Made by a program: the position numbers and the translations under genes | The notes under the pieces: model-generated | What the model saw: only the letters and a program-made list of their open reading frames with translations | Databases searched by the model: none | Told to the model about the DNA's origin: nothing | Shown here: positions 8,590 to 15,875 of the stretch, one piece after another | How the letters are laid out: every line of letters begins with the position of its first letter | Position numbering within the stretch: position 1 is the first letter of the stretch | NCBI GenBank assembly: GCA_900539465.1 | Contig: UQCF01000002.1 | Coordinates: 1-64,000 of the forward strand | Reading direction: 5' to 3' | DNA length: 64,000 nucleotides | DNA from: an uncultured Ruminococcus sp. | Lineage (GTDB): Bacteria > Bacillota > Clostridia > Oscillospirales > Acutalibacteraceae

Positions 8590-11500
8590 TTATTTGTGAA
8601 CGTTAAGCGATATTGTCTCGTCTGAGAATTCAAATGCAGATACTGCGGTGCGAACTCTTATACCGTACTGAACATCGCCCTTAATGCAGAAGTTTGTTTT
8701 AAAGCTCCATATTCTCTTTCCGTCAATGTCCTTATAAGATGCGTTGGCCGAAGAGTATGTCCATGTGTTTCCGTTCAAATAAAGCTGAACTTTAAATACA
8801 TCTGTTCCGGTAACTACCGTAACGTCATGTAAGCCTGCTTTAAGTGAGCCGTCATCCTGTCTGCCGTCAACAGTATATGAATATACTTTCTTATCGGGGT
8901 CTTTTTCTTTCAGCGTGAAGCTTGCAAAGTCGTTTGACCAGCCCTCTCCGTTATATTTTGCATAAACAAAATATTCGGTGTTTGAGGCATATGCCGTGAA
9001 CTTGATTACCCATGTTTCTGTTCCGTCACCGTTATCTGTGATGCTTAATACGCGGCTGTTGTCTCTATTATAGGTCCATGTGCTGCCCGATTCATTTACA
9101 AAACGGATTTTGGAAGCACCCGATTTAACCGTGACGGTTATATCGGCAAACTGATTGTATGTGAAGCTTTCGGGAGCGTTTACCGAAATAACGTGTCTGT
9201 CGAGAACTTTTATCATACATACTGCGGGGATATAGTATGATGTGTCAAGATAGTCTGCCTGAACGCTGATGTAATATGTTCCGCTCTTGTCAAATGAGAG
9301 GGTAATATTTCCGTTTTCATCGGTGAATTTGCCTATGCTTGTGAGAGAGTTTTTATCTGTACCTACAAGGATTTCGGCACTCTCTATTGCTGTAGGAACA
9401 GAAAGGCTGCTGTCATAAGCAAACATTGCCGTGAAGCCTTTAAGAGTTAAAGTTATGCTGTCGCCGACATAAACTTCGGCGCTGCTCTTATCAAAGAAGA
9501 GGTACTTGTCGCTGTAGCTTCTTGTGTCGTTATAGAGGAAGTATTCCATGGAGTCGCCGGAGTTCACAAGAGTTCCGGTAATGGTTGTTCCCGTGCCGTA
9601 TGCGTCTACGGGGTACTTCTGATTTTTGAAGAATCCACAGGCACTTGTCTTTTCGCCCATTATTCTTGTGATGTAGCCGTTCTTGTTTACCTCAAGGTAA
9701 GAGGTCGGGTCGTTAGTGAAATCGTCGCCGAATGTCTCTTTGTGAATTTGAACCAAAACGTCAAGTGCATTAACTGTTTTGGCTGCCTCTACGGGGTAAC
9801 CGAGTCTGAATGCTGTGCCGGAGGTTACCGTAAGGCTTTGATAAGGATAAATAAAGCTGTTGGCATACGAGACGCTGCCGGTGATTGTAACAATTACGTC
9901 ATTCTGCTTATCGCTGAATGTCTTTATTGCCTCGTCAAGTTTTGCAGAAGCTGCGTCAAGCTCTGCGGCAGAAGCACTTGAATTTAAAACGGCGGCAGCA
10001 CTGTCTATAACGGCTTTAAGTTCCGCTCTTGAACCTACGGGGTATTCGCCGCTGCCGTTGCCCTCTGAGGAACCGTTATAAAGGTCGTTTGCTTTTTTGA
10101 GAGAATCGGTGAGCTTGCTCTTTGCGCTCAGTACCGTTACCTTAACGGTTGCAAGGCTTTCGTTATCACCGAGATCGCCGGGATCAAAGAAGAAATCAGT
10201 GTTGTCCACGAAGCTTTCGCTGTAAAATGTTTTTACTGTGAGTGTTACAACAGTGTCATTTTCGGGGGCGGTAACCTTGCCGTTCTTATCTATAATTTCG
10301 GGATGATCCGATGTCCAGCTGCTGCATATATAATAATAATTGTAGCTTTCGTTTTCGGAAAGATCGGGAAGATTGAGATTGCCCTTAATAGCGTATTCAG
10401 ACGCGTTGCTTGCCTGTATTGTGCTGAAACGTGAGGCATAATCCGCGGCGTCGTCAAGGCGCTGTGTGCGTGTGTATGTGTGCATAGGTACAACAAATGT
10501 TGCATCTTCTGTTGCGGTTTTACCGTTGTATGTGAGCTGAATTTCAGCTTCATAAACAGCTCCGCCGTAGTCTTCGTCTATCATGTTATAGCTTACGGAG
10601 TTGTAGTCAATAGTTCCGTCTTCTTCGATAACGGAATAGTCCTCGTCACCGTCTTGGTCTTTGACGGATATAAGCGAAACACCGATAAGCGAGCCTTTGT
10701 CTTTTATCTTTTTGCTCAAAAGCTTTGATATTGTTGTGTTTACGTTAACATCGTCAAAGTCTGAGTCAACGTCCCATGTTACGCATTTAAAATCATAATC
10801 ATAGCCCTGTGAGCCCGTGAACTCACTGAGGGTTATGCCCTCGCCGGATTCCGAGAAAATAATGTCACAGGCTTTTTTGAGTACGGTTTCGGCTTCATTT
10901 TTTAATGTTATTGTTAAAACGTAGCCCTTGTTCTTTAATGATGTGTCGGTTGAATTGAATGTTGAGCTGACTGTTTCATAGCCGTCTGCCGAAACAGTGT
11001 ATCTGTACTGACCCGAGGGAATATTATATACTCCGTTTTCGTCCGGGAGTATCGGATCGCCGTATGCGCCGGAATATCCGTTCTTTTTAAGAACAACTTC
11101 GGCATTTGTGCTTTCGGGCAATACTTTTATTTTAATGGGGTAGAGTGTTTCTGTGAGCTGAACGGGAACGGTTATGTCGGCACCCGATACGGTGAATTCA
11201 CCCGAAGCAGTCTGCGAACCGCCGCTGTAAGATATCGAGTAGAGATATGTGCCGTCTTTAAGCTCATAGTCATAAGTGTCATAGCCGTATTCGTCTTTTA
11301 CGCTTTCATACGTTGTTGTTGAATCTGCCGATGTTACTTTAATTGTCGCAGATGCAGTCGAATTGCCGTTTGCAAGCTTAACCGAGAAAGAAGCCTTGAA
11401 GCCCTCGGTAAGAGTAACGTTTATTGTGCCGTTTTGCGAAACGGTGAAATCCTTTGTTACGCGGATATAACCCGGTGCAGATACTGTGTAGGTGTATGTT

Positions 11501-12075
11501 GTTTCTGCTGTGAGGTCATAGCTTCCGTCATCTTTTGCGGATACCGTAACATTTCTCTGATTTTTTACAAGAACAGAAAAATCTGCGATTTCTTTTCCGC
11601 TTTCATCCGACGCCGAGAATTTGGTATTGTATACCGGAAGCTGAGCTTTTACGAGAAGAACAAAGTCTCTTGTTCCGACTTCTGTTCCGTCGCTCTTAGA
11701 TTTAAGAGTGAGTGTCACAGTAACGGTTTGGTCGCCTGTTTCGGCGCTCGGATGAGTAATTTTTGCGCTTGCGCTGCTCGAATAGTTCGAGGTTATCTTT
11801 GCAAGCGATTCATCACTGCTGGACCACTCTGCGGTGTAGAGCTTGCTTGATGAATCTTTTTTAAGAGTAAGCGATGTTTTGCTAAGCGGTATTATATATT
11901 GACCGTCATCGTTTTTGGTTGTTGAACCGTAGGGGTCAATTGCTTTTGCATATGCAGAGTCGAGATAACTTTCGATTTCTTCTGAATTTGAAGCAAAAAC
12001 CTGTGACGAAAAGACGCTGAATACCATAAGCAAAGCTAAAAGTATAGAGACTGATTTCTTGATTCTTTCGGTCAT
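8590..12075 (-). CDS. Large secreted protein with DUF4430 transcobalamin-like domain
   Basis: A 1161-residue exported protein. Order of parts: signal peptide (about 1-28, ending VFA-SN); Ig-like region (about 50-145); PEGA-like beta repeats (about 150-395); an atrophied Ig-like stretch (about 400-645, with SWTSDHPEIIDKNGKV); a FIVAR-like three-helix module (about 653-725, with YPVGSRAELKAVIDSA); a DUF4430/transcobalamin C-terminal-like domain (about 743-850, with NALDVL, NGYITRIMG and NSGDSMEYFLY); and a C-terminal beta region with two Trp-Thr-Tyr repeats. No LPxTG anchor is seen. DUF4430 is related to the C-terminal domain of B12-binding transcobalamin. With two cobalamin riboswitches upstream, a corrinoid-binding surface role is likely but inferred. 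Confidence 0.75.
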   Translation of the reverse strand: MTERIKKSVSILLALLMVFSVFSSQVFASNSEEIESYLDSAYAKAIDPYGSTTKNDDGQYIIPLSKTSLTLKKDSSSKLYTAEWSSSDESLAKITSNYSSSASAKITHPSAETGDQTVTVTLTLKSKSDGTEVGTRDFVLLVKAQLPVYNTKFSASDESGKEIADFSVLVKNQRNVTVSAKDDGSYDLTAETTYTYTVSAPGYIRVTKDFTVSQNGTINVTLTEGFKASFSVKLANGNSTASATIKVTSADSTTTYESVKDEYGYDTYDYELKDGTYLYSISYSGGSQTASGEFTVSGADITVPVQLTETLYPIKIKVLPESTNAEVVLKKNGYSGAYGDPILPDENGVYNIPSGQYRYTVSADGYETVSSTFNSTDTSLKNKGYVLTITLKNEAETVLKKACDIIFSESGEGITLSEFTGSQGYDYDFKCVTWDVDSDFDDVNVNTTISKLLSKKIKDKGSLIGVSLISVKDQDGDEDYSVIEEDGTIDYNSVSYNMIDEDYGGAVYEAEIQLTYNGKTATEDATFVVPMHTYTRTQRLDDAADYASRFSTIQASNASEYAIKGNLNLPDLSENESYNYYYICSSWTSDHPEIIDKNGKVTAPENDTVVTLTVKTFYSESFVDNTDFFFDPGDLGDNESLATVKVTVLSAKSKLTDSLKKANDLYNGSSEGNGSGEYPVGSRAELKAVIDSAAAVLNSSASAAELDAASAKLDEAIKTFSDKQNDVIVTITGSVSYANSFIYPYQSLTVTSGTAFRLGYPVEAAKTVNALDVLVQIHKETFGDDFTNDPTSYLEVNKNGYITRIMGEKTSACGFFKNQKYPVDAYGTGTTITGTLVNSGDSMEYFLYNDTRSYSDKYLFFDKSSAEVYVGDSITLTLKGFTAMFAYDSSLSVPTAIESAEILVGTDKNSLTSIGKFTDENGNITLSFDKSGTYYISVQADYLDTSYYIPAVCMIKVLDRHVISVNAPESFTYNQFADITVTVKSGASKIRFVNESGSTWTYNRDNSRVLSITDNGDGTETWVIKFTAYASNTEYFVYAKYNGEGWSNDFASFTLKEKDPDKKVYSYTVDGRQDDGSLKAGLHDVTVVTGTDVFKVQLYLNGNTWTYSSANASYKDIDGKRIWSFKTNFCIKGDVQYGIRVRTAVSAFEFSDETISLNVHK

Positions 12076-12119
12076 TTTAATTCTGCCTTTCTTTAAAAAT
12101 ATTTTTATGCCGACTTTTT

Positions 12120-12219
12120 AAGATTCACCCGCTTTCTGTTTTATGGGCTTCCCGGCTTATGATTTTCAATCAATCACGGTGGCGGCAACTGCGACGGAAT
12201 TTCACCGAACTTTCCCTAA
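12120..12219 (-). promoter_or_regulatory. Cobalamin riboswitch B (gene-proximal)
   Basis: On the minus strand the core reads GGGAAAGTTCGGTGAAATTC, then CCGTCGCAGTTGCC, ACCGTGATTGA and CATAAGCCGGG, matching the B12-box consensus. It lies 45-145 bases before the start codon. No T-run hairpin follows, so it may act on translation start. The core is nearly identical to copy A, suggesting duplication. Confidence 0.85.
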
Positions 12220-12260
12220 AAATTAAAATAAAAAAGCGCCCTTGTCAAAGACAAAGGCGC
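12220..12260 (-). terminator. Attenuator-type terminator between the riboswitches
   Basis: On the minus strand GCGCCTTTGTC pairs with GACAAGGGCGC (one imperfect pair), followed by TTTTTTATTTT. It lies after riboswitch A and before riboswitch B, so it is the probable expression platform of copy A. Confidence 0.8.
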
Positions 12261-12277
12261 AGCACTTATATGCTATA

Positions 12278-12424
12278 CTGAAAGGTACAACGAATCGGCC
12301 GCACCTTTCAGACCCAAAAGTGTTCAATCTAAAATATATCAGGTAACCCGGCTTATGGCATAAAAGTCAATCACGGTAATGGCAGTTGCGACGGATTTTC
12401 ACCGAACTTCCCTCTGAATATATT
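12278..12424 (-). promoter_or_regulatory. Cobalamin riboswitch A (promoter-proximal)
   Basis: On the minus strand the core reads AGGGAAGTTCGGTGAAAATC, then CCGTCGCAACTGCC, ACCGTGATTGA and CATAAGCCGGGTTACCTG, a standard cobalamin aptamer closed by ATATATTCAG pairing with CTGATATAT. A nine-pair hairpin (12278-12311, CTGAAAGGT with ACCTTTCAG) follows where the loop-loop partner hairpin is expected. Then comes the terminator at 12220-12260. Confidence 0.88.
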
Positions 12425-12444
12425 CGATATTCAATTTCAAACGG

Positions 12445-12473
12445 ATTTTATCACATACTCCGATTAGTGTCAA
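12445..12473 (-). promoter_or_regulatory. Promoter of the tandem-riboswitch leader
   Basis: On the minus strand TTGACA (12468-12473), 17 bases, TAAAAT (12445-12450). The boxes lie immediately behind the GH27 gene, so the riboswitch leader and surface protein form an independent transcription unit. Confidence 0.75.
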
Positions 12474-12476
12474 GTA

Positions 12477-14186
12477 TTATTTGTTTTTTACTCTGAATAC
12501 GCGCACGCCGTGCGGAGCTACGGTGTCGGCTATGGCATAGTCAACTGTTCTTACAGTGCCTTCCCACAAATCTTCAACTTCATATTCGTCCGCTTCGGTG
12601 AGGGCGACATAATCAAGTTCTGCAAGCTCGCTCGTTTTCAGCGCAAACAATTTTTCTCTGCTTGATTTGTTAAAGAAGCAAACTGCCGCGTCGCCGTTTG
12701 AGAGCGGTTTTATAAGAATATCTCCGCTAATGTCGGTGCGTATTCTTCTGCACTGGGCGCCGAACTCGTCTTGGTCAAGGGCAATCAGCTTTTTGTTTGT
12801 CACTAACTTCAAAATTTCGTTTTCGCTGTCCGCCGTGCCGTCCGGCAAAACAAATTGTCTGACGTCATTGCCGAGAATAAGAGGCGCCGCCATCATGCAC
12901 CAGAGCGAAAAATGGCTCTTGTTTTCTTCATATGTTAAGTTGCCGTTGCCGACCTCGAGCATATCGGGGTCGTTCCAGCCGCCGGGTGAGGCATATTTCC
13001 ACAGCTTAACATTAACCTCATATATTGCAAGGATTGATGCCCAAAACGGTTTTATATCGGGGGTCGTTCTCCACAAATTTCCGGCAGAGCCGCCCCATAT
13101 CCACGGCATATTAAAGCCCCACTCGCAAATTGAGAAAACAATCGGCTTTTCTTCGGCGCCGTTCTTTTCGGCAACTTCTTTGCTTGCCTGCTTTAAGCAT
13201 TTGCCCATGTGTCTGTATTGCAGTGCCGAACTGTCCATAACAGAGCCGACGGGGTTATACATTTTTATGACATTTTTGCCTTTTTTGAGCTTTACGTTTA
13301 TATGGTGTTTGCCCACCGCATGAACAAAGTCCGCCTGAGGAAAGTCAACAACATAATGAGTGCGGTCGTTAATATCCATTTCGAGGTGCTTTGCGGCGCG
13401 GCTTCTTTTGCGAACATAAAATGTGAGAGAATATGTGTCGTCCTCGGGAACTTCGACTTCGTCAAAAATAATTACTCCGCAGCCGTAAGAAAGCCCCGTT
13501 ACATAATTGCCGGATGTCAGCGAGCCGTCGTTTAAAACTCTCGCGTCACCCTCAAGTATTGCGTCTTTGGCATAGTAAACATTTTCGTGCTCCATATTTT
13601 TGTTTATAACAGAAATTTTTTCAAGCTGAGGAGCAATTCGCGACATATAAACATGGTGGCAAAAATCATATTTAAAATATTCTATGCCCCATTTTGCAAA
13701 GGTGCGCGCGTCTGTAAGCTCATGACCGAGACTTGCAGGCATGTCTTCACAAGTGAGAGTGCCGTTAGATGAGTATATGCCGACTTTTAAACCGAGGTCG
13801 TTTATTTTTTTAACAAGACTTTTTATACCGGAGGGGAAGGTGACGGGGTCGCTTTGAAGCTCGCCGTCATCTGTGCGTACCGCGGACTGCCAGCAATCAT
13901 CTATATTGACATAATTGTATCCGGCATCCGAAAGTCCGCTGACTTTCATTGCCTTTGCAACGTCATAGACTAAATCTTCACTCACGTCGTTTCTGAAAGT
14001 GTTCCAGCTCGACCAGCCCATAGGGGGAGTGAGAGCGGCGTTGTTGCCGTATTGAGAGCCCTTTTTGAGGTTGGGCTTTACTCTTTTTGCGAGCTTTCTT
14101 GTAACCGACGACGGTTTTTCTTTGTTTTTTACCATGTATGCGCCTGCGGCGGCGACGGCGGCAAGCGCGGCTATGCGTTTTTTCAT
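12477..14186 (-). CDS. GH27 alpha-galactosidase-like enzyme with inserted module
   Basis: A 569-residue glycoside hydrolase family 27 protein. The N-terminus has a short hydrophobic segment (about 4-19) that could be a signal anchor. The barrel begins at TPPMGWSSWNTF; the nucleophile is expected in YFKYDFC (about residue 174) and the acid/base in GGWNDPDMLEVGNG (about 407). Between them, residues about 235-310 form an extra beta-rich segment (FDEVEVPEDDTYSLTFYVR, then KKGKNVIKMYNP) that looks like a carbohydrate-binding module inside the barrel. A C-terminal beta domain follows. ATG 14186 is supported by AAGGGAGG. Substrate specificity (galactoside or related) is inferred. Confidence 0.85.
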   Translation of the reverse strand: MKKRIAALAAVAAAGAYMVKNKEKPSSVTRKLAKRVKPNLKKGSQYGNNAALTPPMGWSSWNTFRNDVSEDLVYDVAKAMKVSGLSDAGYNYVNIDDCWQSAVRTDDGELQSDPVTFPSGIKSLVKKINDLGLKVGIYSSNGTLTCEDMPASLGHELTDARTFAKWGIEYFKYDFCHHVYMSRIAPQLEKISVINKNMEHENVYYAKDAILEGDARVLNDGSLTSGNYVTGLSYGCGVIIFDEVEVPEDDTYSLTFYVRKRSRAAKHLEMDINDRTHYVVDFPQADFVHAVGKHHINVKLKKGKNVIKMYNPVGSVMDSSALQYRHMGKCLKQASKEVAEKNGAEEKPIVFSICEWGFNMPWIWGGSAGNLWRTTPDIKPFWASILAIYEVNVKLWKYASPGGWNDPDMLEVGNGNLTYEENKSHFSLWCMMAAPLILGNDVRQFVLPDGTADSENEILKLVTNKKLIALDQDEFGAQCRRIRTDISGDILIKPLSNGDAAVCFFNKSSREKLFALKTSELAELDYVALTEADEYEVEDLWEGTVRTVDYAIADTVAPHGVRVFRVKNK

Positions 14187-14242
14187 TGTAAAAGCCTCCC
14201 TTAGTATGCAAAAATTGCAGCTTATACTCAAATTCACGATAT

Positions 14243-14271
14243 ATTATACAATATTTGCTGTATTCTTTCAA
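14243..14271 (-). promoter_or_regulatory. Sigma-A promoter of the GH27 gene
   Basis: On the minus strand TTGAAA (14266-14271), 17 bases, TATAAT (14243-14248). Confidence 0.75.
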
Positions 14272-14317
14272 CTGTTTTTTTGAACAGATACGAGTGCTAC
14301 TTTGTGCACAATGACTA

Positions 14318-14345
14318 TTGTTTTTTATAAAAGTGGTGATATAAT
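14318..14345 (+). promoter_or_regulatory. Sigma-A promoter of the V-ATPase operon
   Basis: TTGTTT (14318-14323), 16 bases, TATAAT (14340-14345), about 125 bases before the first gene. Confidence 0.65.
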
Positions 14346-14469
14346 GATGAAAAGTTAGAACAAAGATTTAAAGAATCCGTTTTCCGCCGTCTGCAAATGA
14401 AAGAAAACTTCAAGCAGGGGGGCGGCGAATGGCTTTTTTAGACTTGATTTTCATTTGGGAGGCAGGTTA

Positions 14470-14778
14470 ATGGATAATTTGCTAAACGAAATACTGAAAG
14501 CCGACAGCGAGGCAAAAAAGAAGCTTGAAGAAGCGCAGCAGTACAGACTTCGGCAGCTTGCCGAATTGCCGCAGAAAAAGGCAGAGATAGAAAAAGCGGC
14601 AAAAGAAAAGGCAGTCGGCGAAGCACTTGAGCGCGGCAACGGCTACAAGGCCGAGGGCGAAAAACAGCTTCAAAAACTAAAGAACAGAAACAAGGCCGCA
14701 GCACAGGCGATGGATGAACTCTTTAAGCAAAACGGAGCGAAATGGGTTGACAAAATCGTCAAAGACGTTATCGGCTGA
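14470..14778 (+). CDS. V-type ATPase stalk subunit G/H
   Basis: A 102-residue, almost wholly helical, charged protein (E/K/A/Q-rich coiled coil, about residues 5-85), as expected for the peripheral-stalk G/H subunit that pairs with subunit E. It opens the ATPase operon, where this subunit is often first. ATG 14470 has GGGAGGCAGG at 14457-14466; an in-frame TTG at 14455 lacks a site. Sequence alone is weak; position in the operon makes the call. Confidence 0.75.
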   Translation: MDNLLNEILKADSEAKKKLEEAQQYRLRQLAELPQKKAEIEKAAKEKAVGEALERGNGYKAEGEKQLQKLKNRNKAAAQAMDELFKQNGAKWVDKIVKDVIG

Positions 14779-14812
14779 TAAAGCCAAAATATAAAAGCTG
14801 AAAGCCGGTGAT

Positions 14813-15856
14813 ATTACGGATTATTCATTAAATGCCATCATGGCAAAGTGCCGAGCGCTTTACGGCAAAAGGCTCACTCTTCAGGATTATAATAACCTTA
14901 TGAACTGCAAGGGAATAAACGACATAGTTTCTTATCTTAAAACCAGAACGGTTTATTCTTCGGTTTTCGAGTCTGCAAACTCGGATATGAGTTCGTTTCA
15001 GGTTGAGGAGCTTTTGAAGATACATTTGCTCGAATCTTTTGAAAAGGTGAGCAAATACGAAATTTCCACAGGCGTTGAGTTTTATAAATATTTCATTATA
15101 AAAAACGATATTCAGCAGATTCTTCGCTTTCTGCATTTTTTGATAATAGGCAAACCGGGCGATTATCTCAAGGTTTTGCCGCCGTTCTTTAACAAGCGTT
15201 CGGAGCTTGACCTTTATAAGCTCGCCCAGGCAAGAAATTTCGGCGAAATGATAAAGGCTCTTTCGGGAACGGAATACGCAAAGGCACTTGCACCTTATAA
15301 AGATACTTTTACGCAGCCGGAGTGCTATTTAAAAATGGAGTGCTCGCTTGACAGAATAATGTGGGATTTTGAGCGCGATATAGTTAAAAAATACTCGGGC
15401 AAGGCTAAAGAGAAAATAGTCGAAATAATAGGCTATGAAAACGATATGGAAAACCTTGTCAGAATATACCGCTTAAAAAGACTTGCCGATTCCGAGACGG
15501 AAGATATAAAAAATTATATCAATCTTAATTATACGCACTTCACCAAAAAGAATATAGACGATATGCTTAGCAAAAACACGGCGCGCGAGATGCTCTCGGA
15601 AGCTTCCGAGTCATATTATAAAAAGAATTTTACCAACCACGAAAAATTTGTTTCGCTTGAGGATTTGACGCAGCGCATACTTTATGATAAGCTGCACAGA
15701 GAAGTCAGATACAGCACCGTGCCCGTCGCGGTTATGATATGCTATTTTTTCCTTGCACAAAACGAGGTAAAAAATATTATTCATATAGTTGAAGGATTAA
15801 GAAACGGAATGTCACAGGAAGCCATCGGCGCAACGTTGGTCGGCATCCTCGACTGA
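14813..15856 (+). CDS. V-type ATPase subunit C, start codon uncertain
   Basis: Central-axle adaptor that joins the V1 rotor to the membrane ring. From ATG 14840 it has 338 residues, but the family's conserved N-terminal helix begins before that: the in-frame bases upstream encode TDYSLNAI directly ahead of MAKCRALYGKRLT, matching the DYxxxNARVRAM pattern of the family. No ATG, GTG or TTG exists between the in-frame TAA at 14792 and 14840; the only candidates are ATT 14813 and CTG 14798. The start is set at ATT 14813 (347 residues), with a poor GGTG site. A rare start codon or a sequence error are the alternatives. Confidence 0.85.
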   Translation: MTDYSLNAIMAKCRALYGKRLTLQDYNNLMNCKGINDIVSYLKTRTVYSSVFESANSDMSSFQVEELLKIHLLESFEKVSKYEISTGVEFYKYFIIKNDIQQILRFLHFLIIGKPGDYLKVLPPFFNKRSELDLYKLAQARNFGEMIKALSGTEYAKALAPYKDTFTQPECYLKMECSLDRIMWDFERDIVKKYSGKAKEKIVEIIGYENDMENLVRIYRLKRLADSETEDIKNYINLNYTHFTKKNIDDMLSKNTAREMLSEASESYYKKNFTNHEKFVSLEDLTQRILYDKLHREVRYSTVPVAVMICYFFLAQNEVKNIIHIVEGLRNGMSQEAIGATLVGILD

Positions 15857-15875
15857 CGGAAAGGAGGAAACACAT

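Noticed and set aside
9742..11850. Several plus-strand frames of 70-140 codons
   Set aside because: All are antisense to the large surface protein gene, without ribosome sites.
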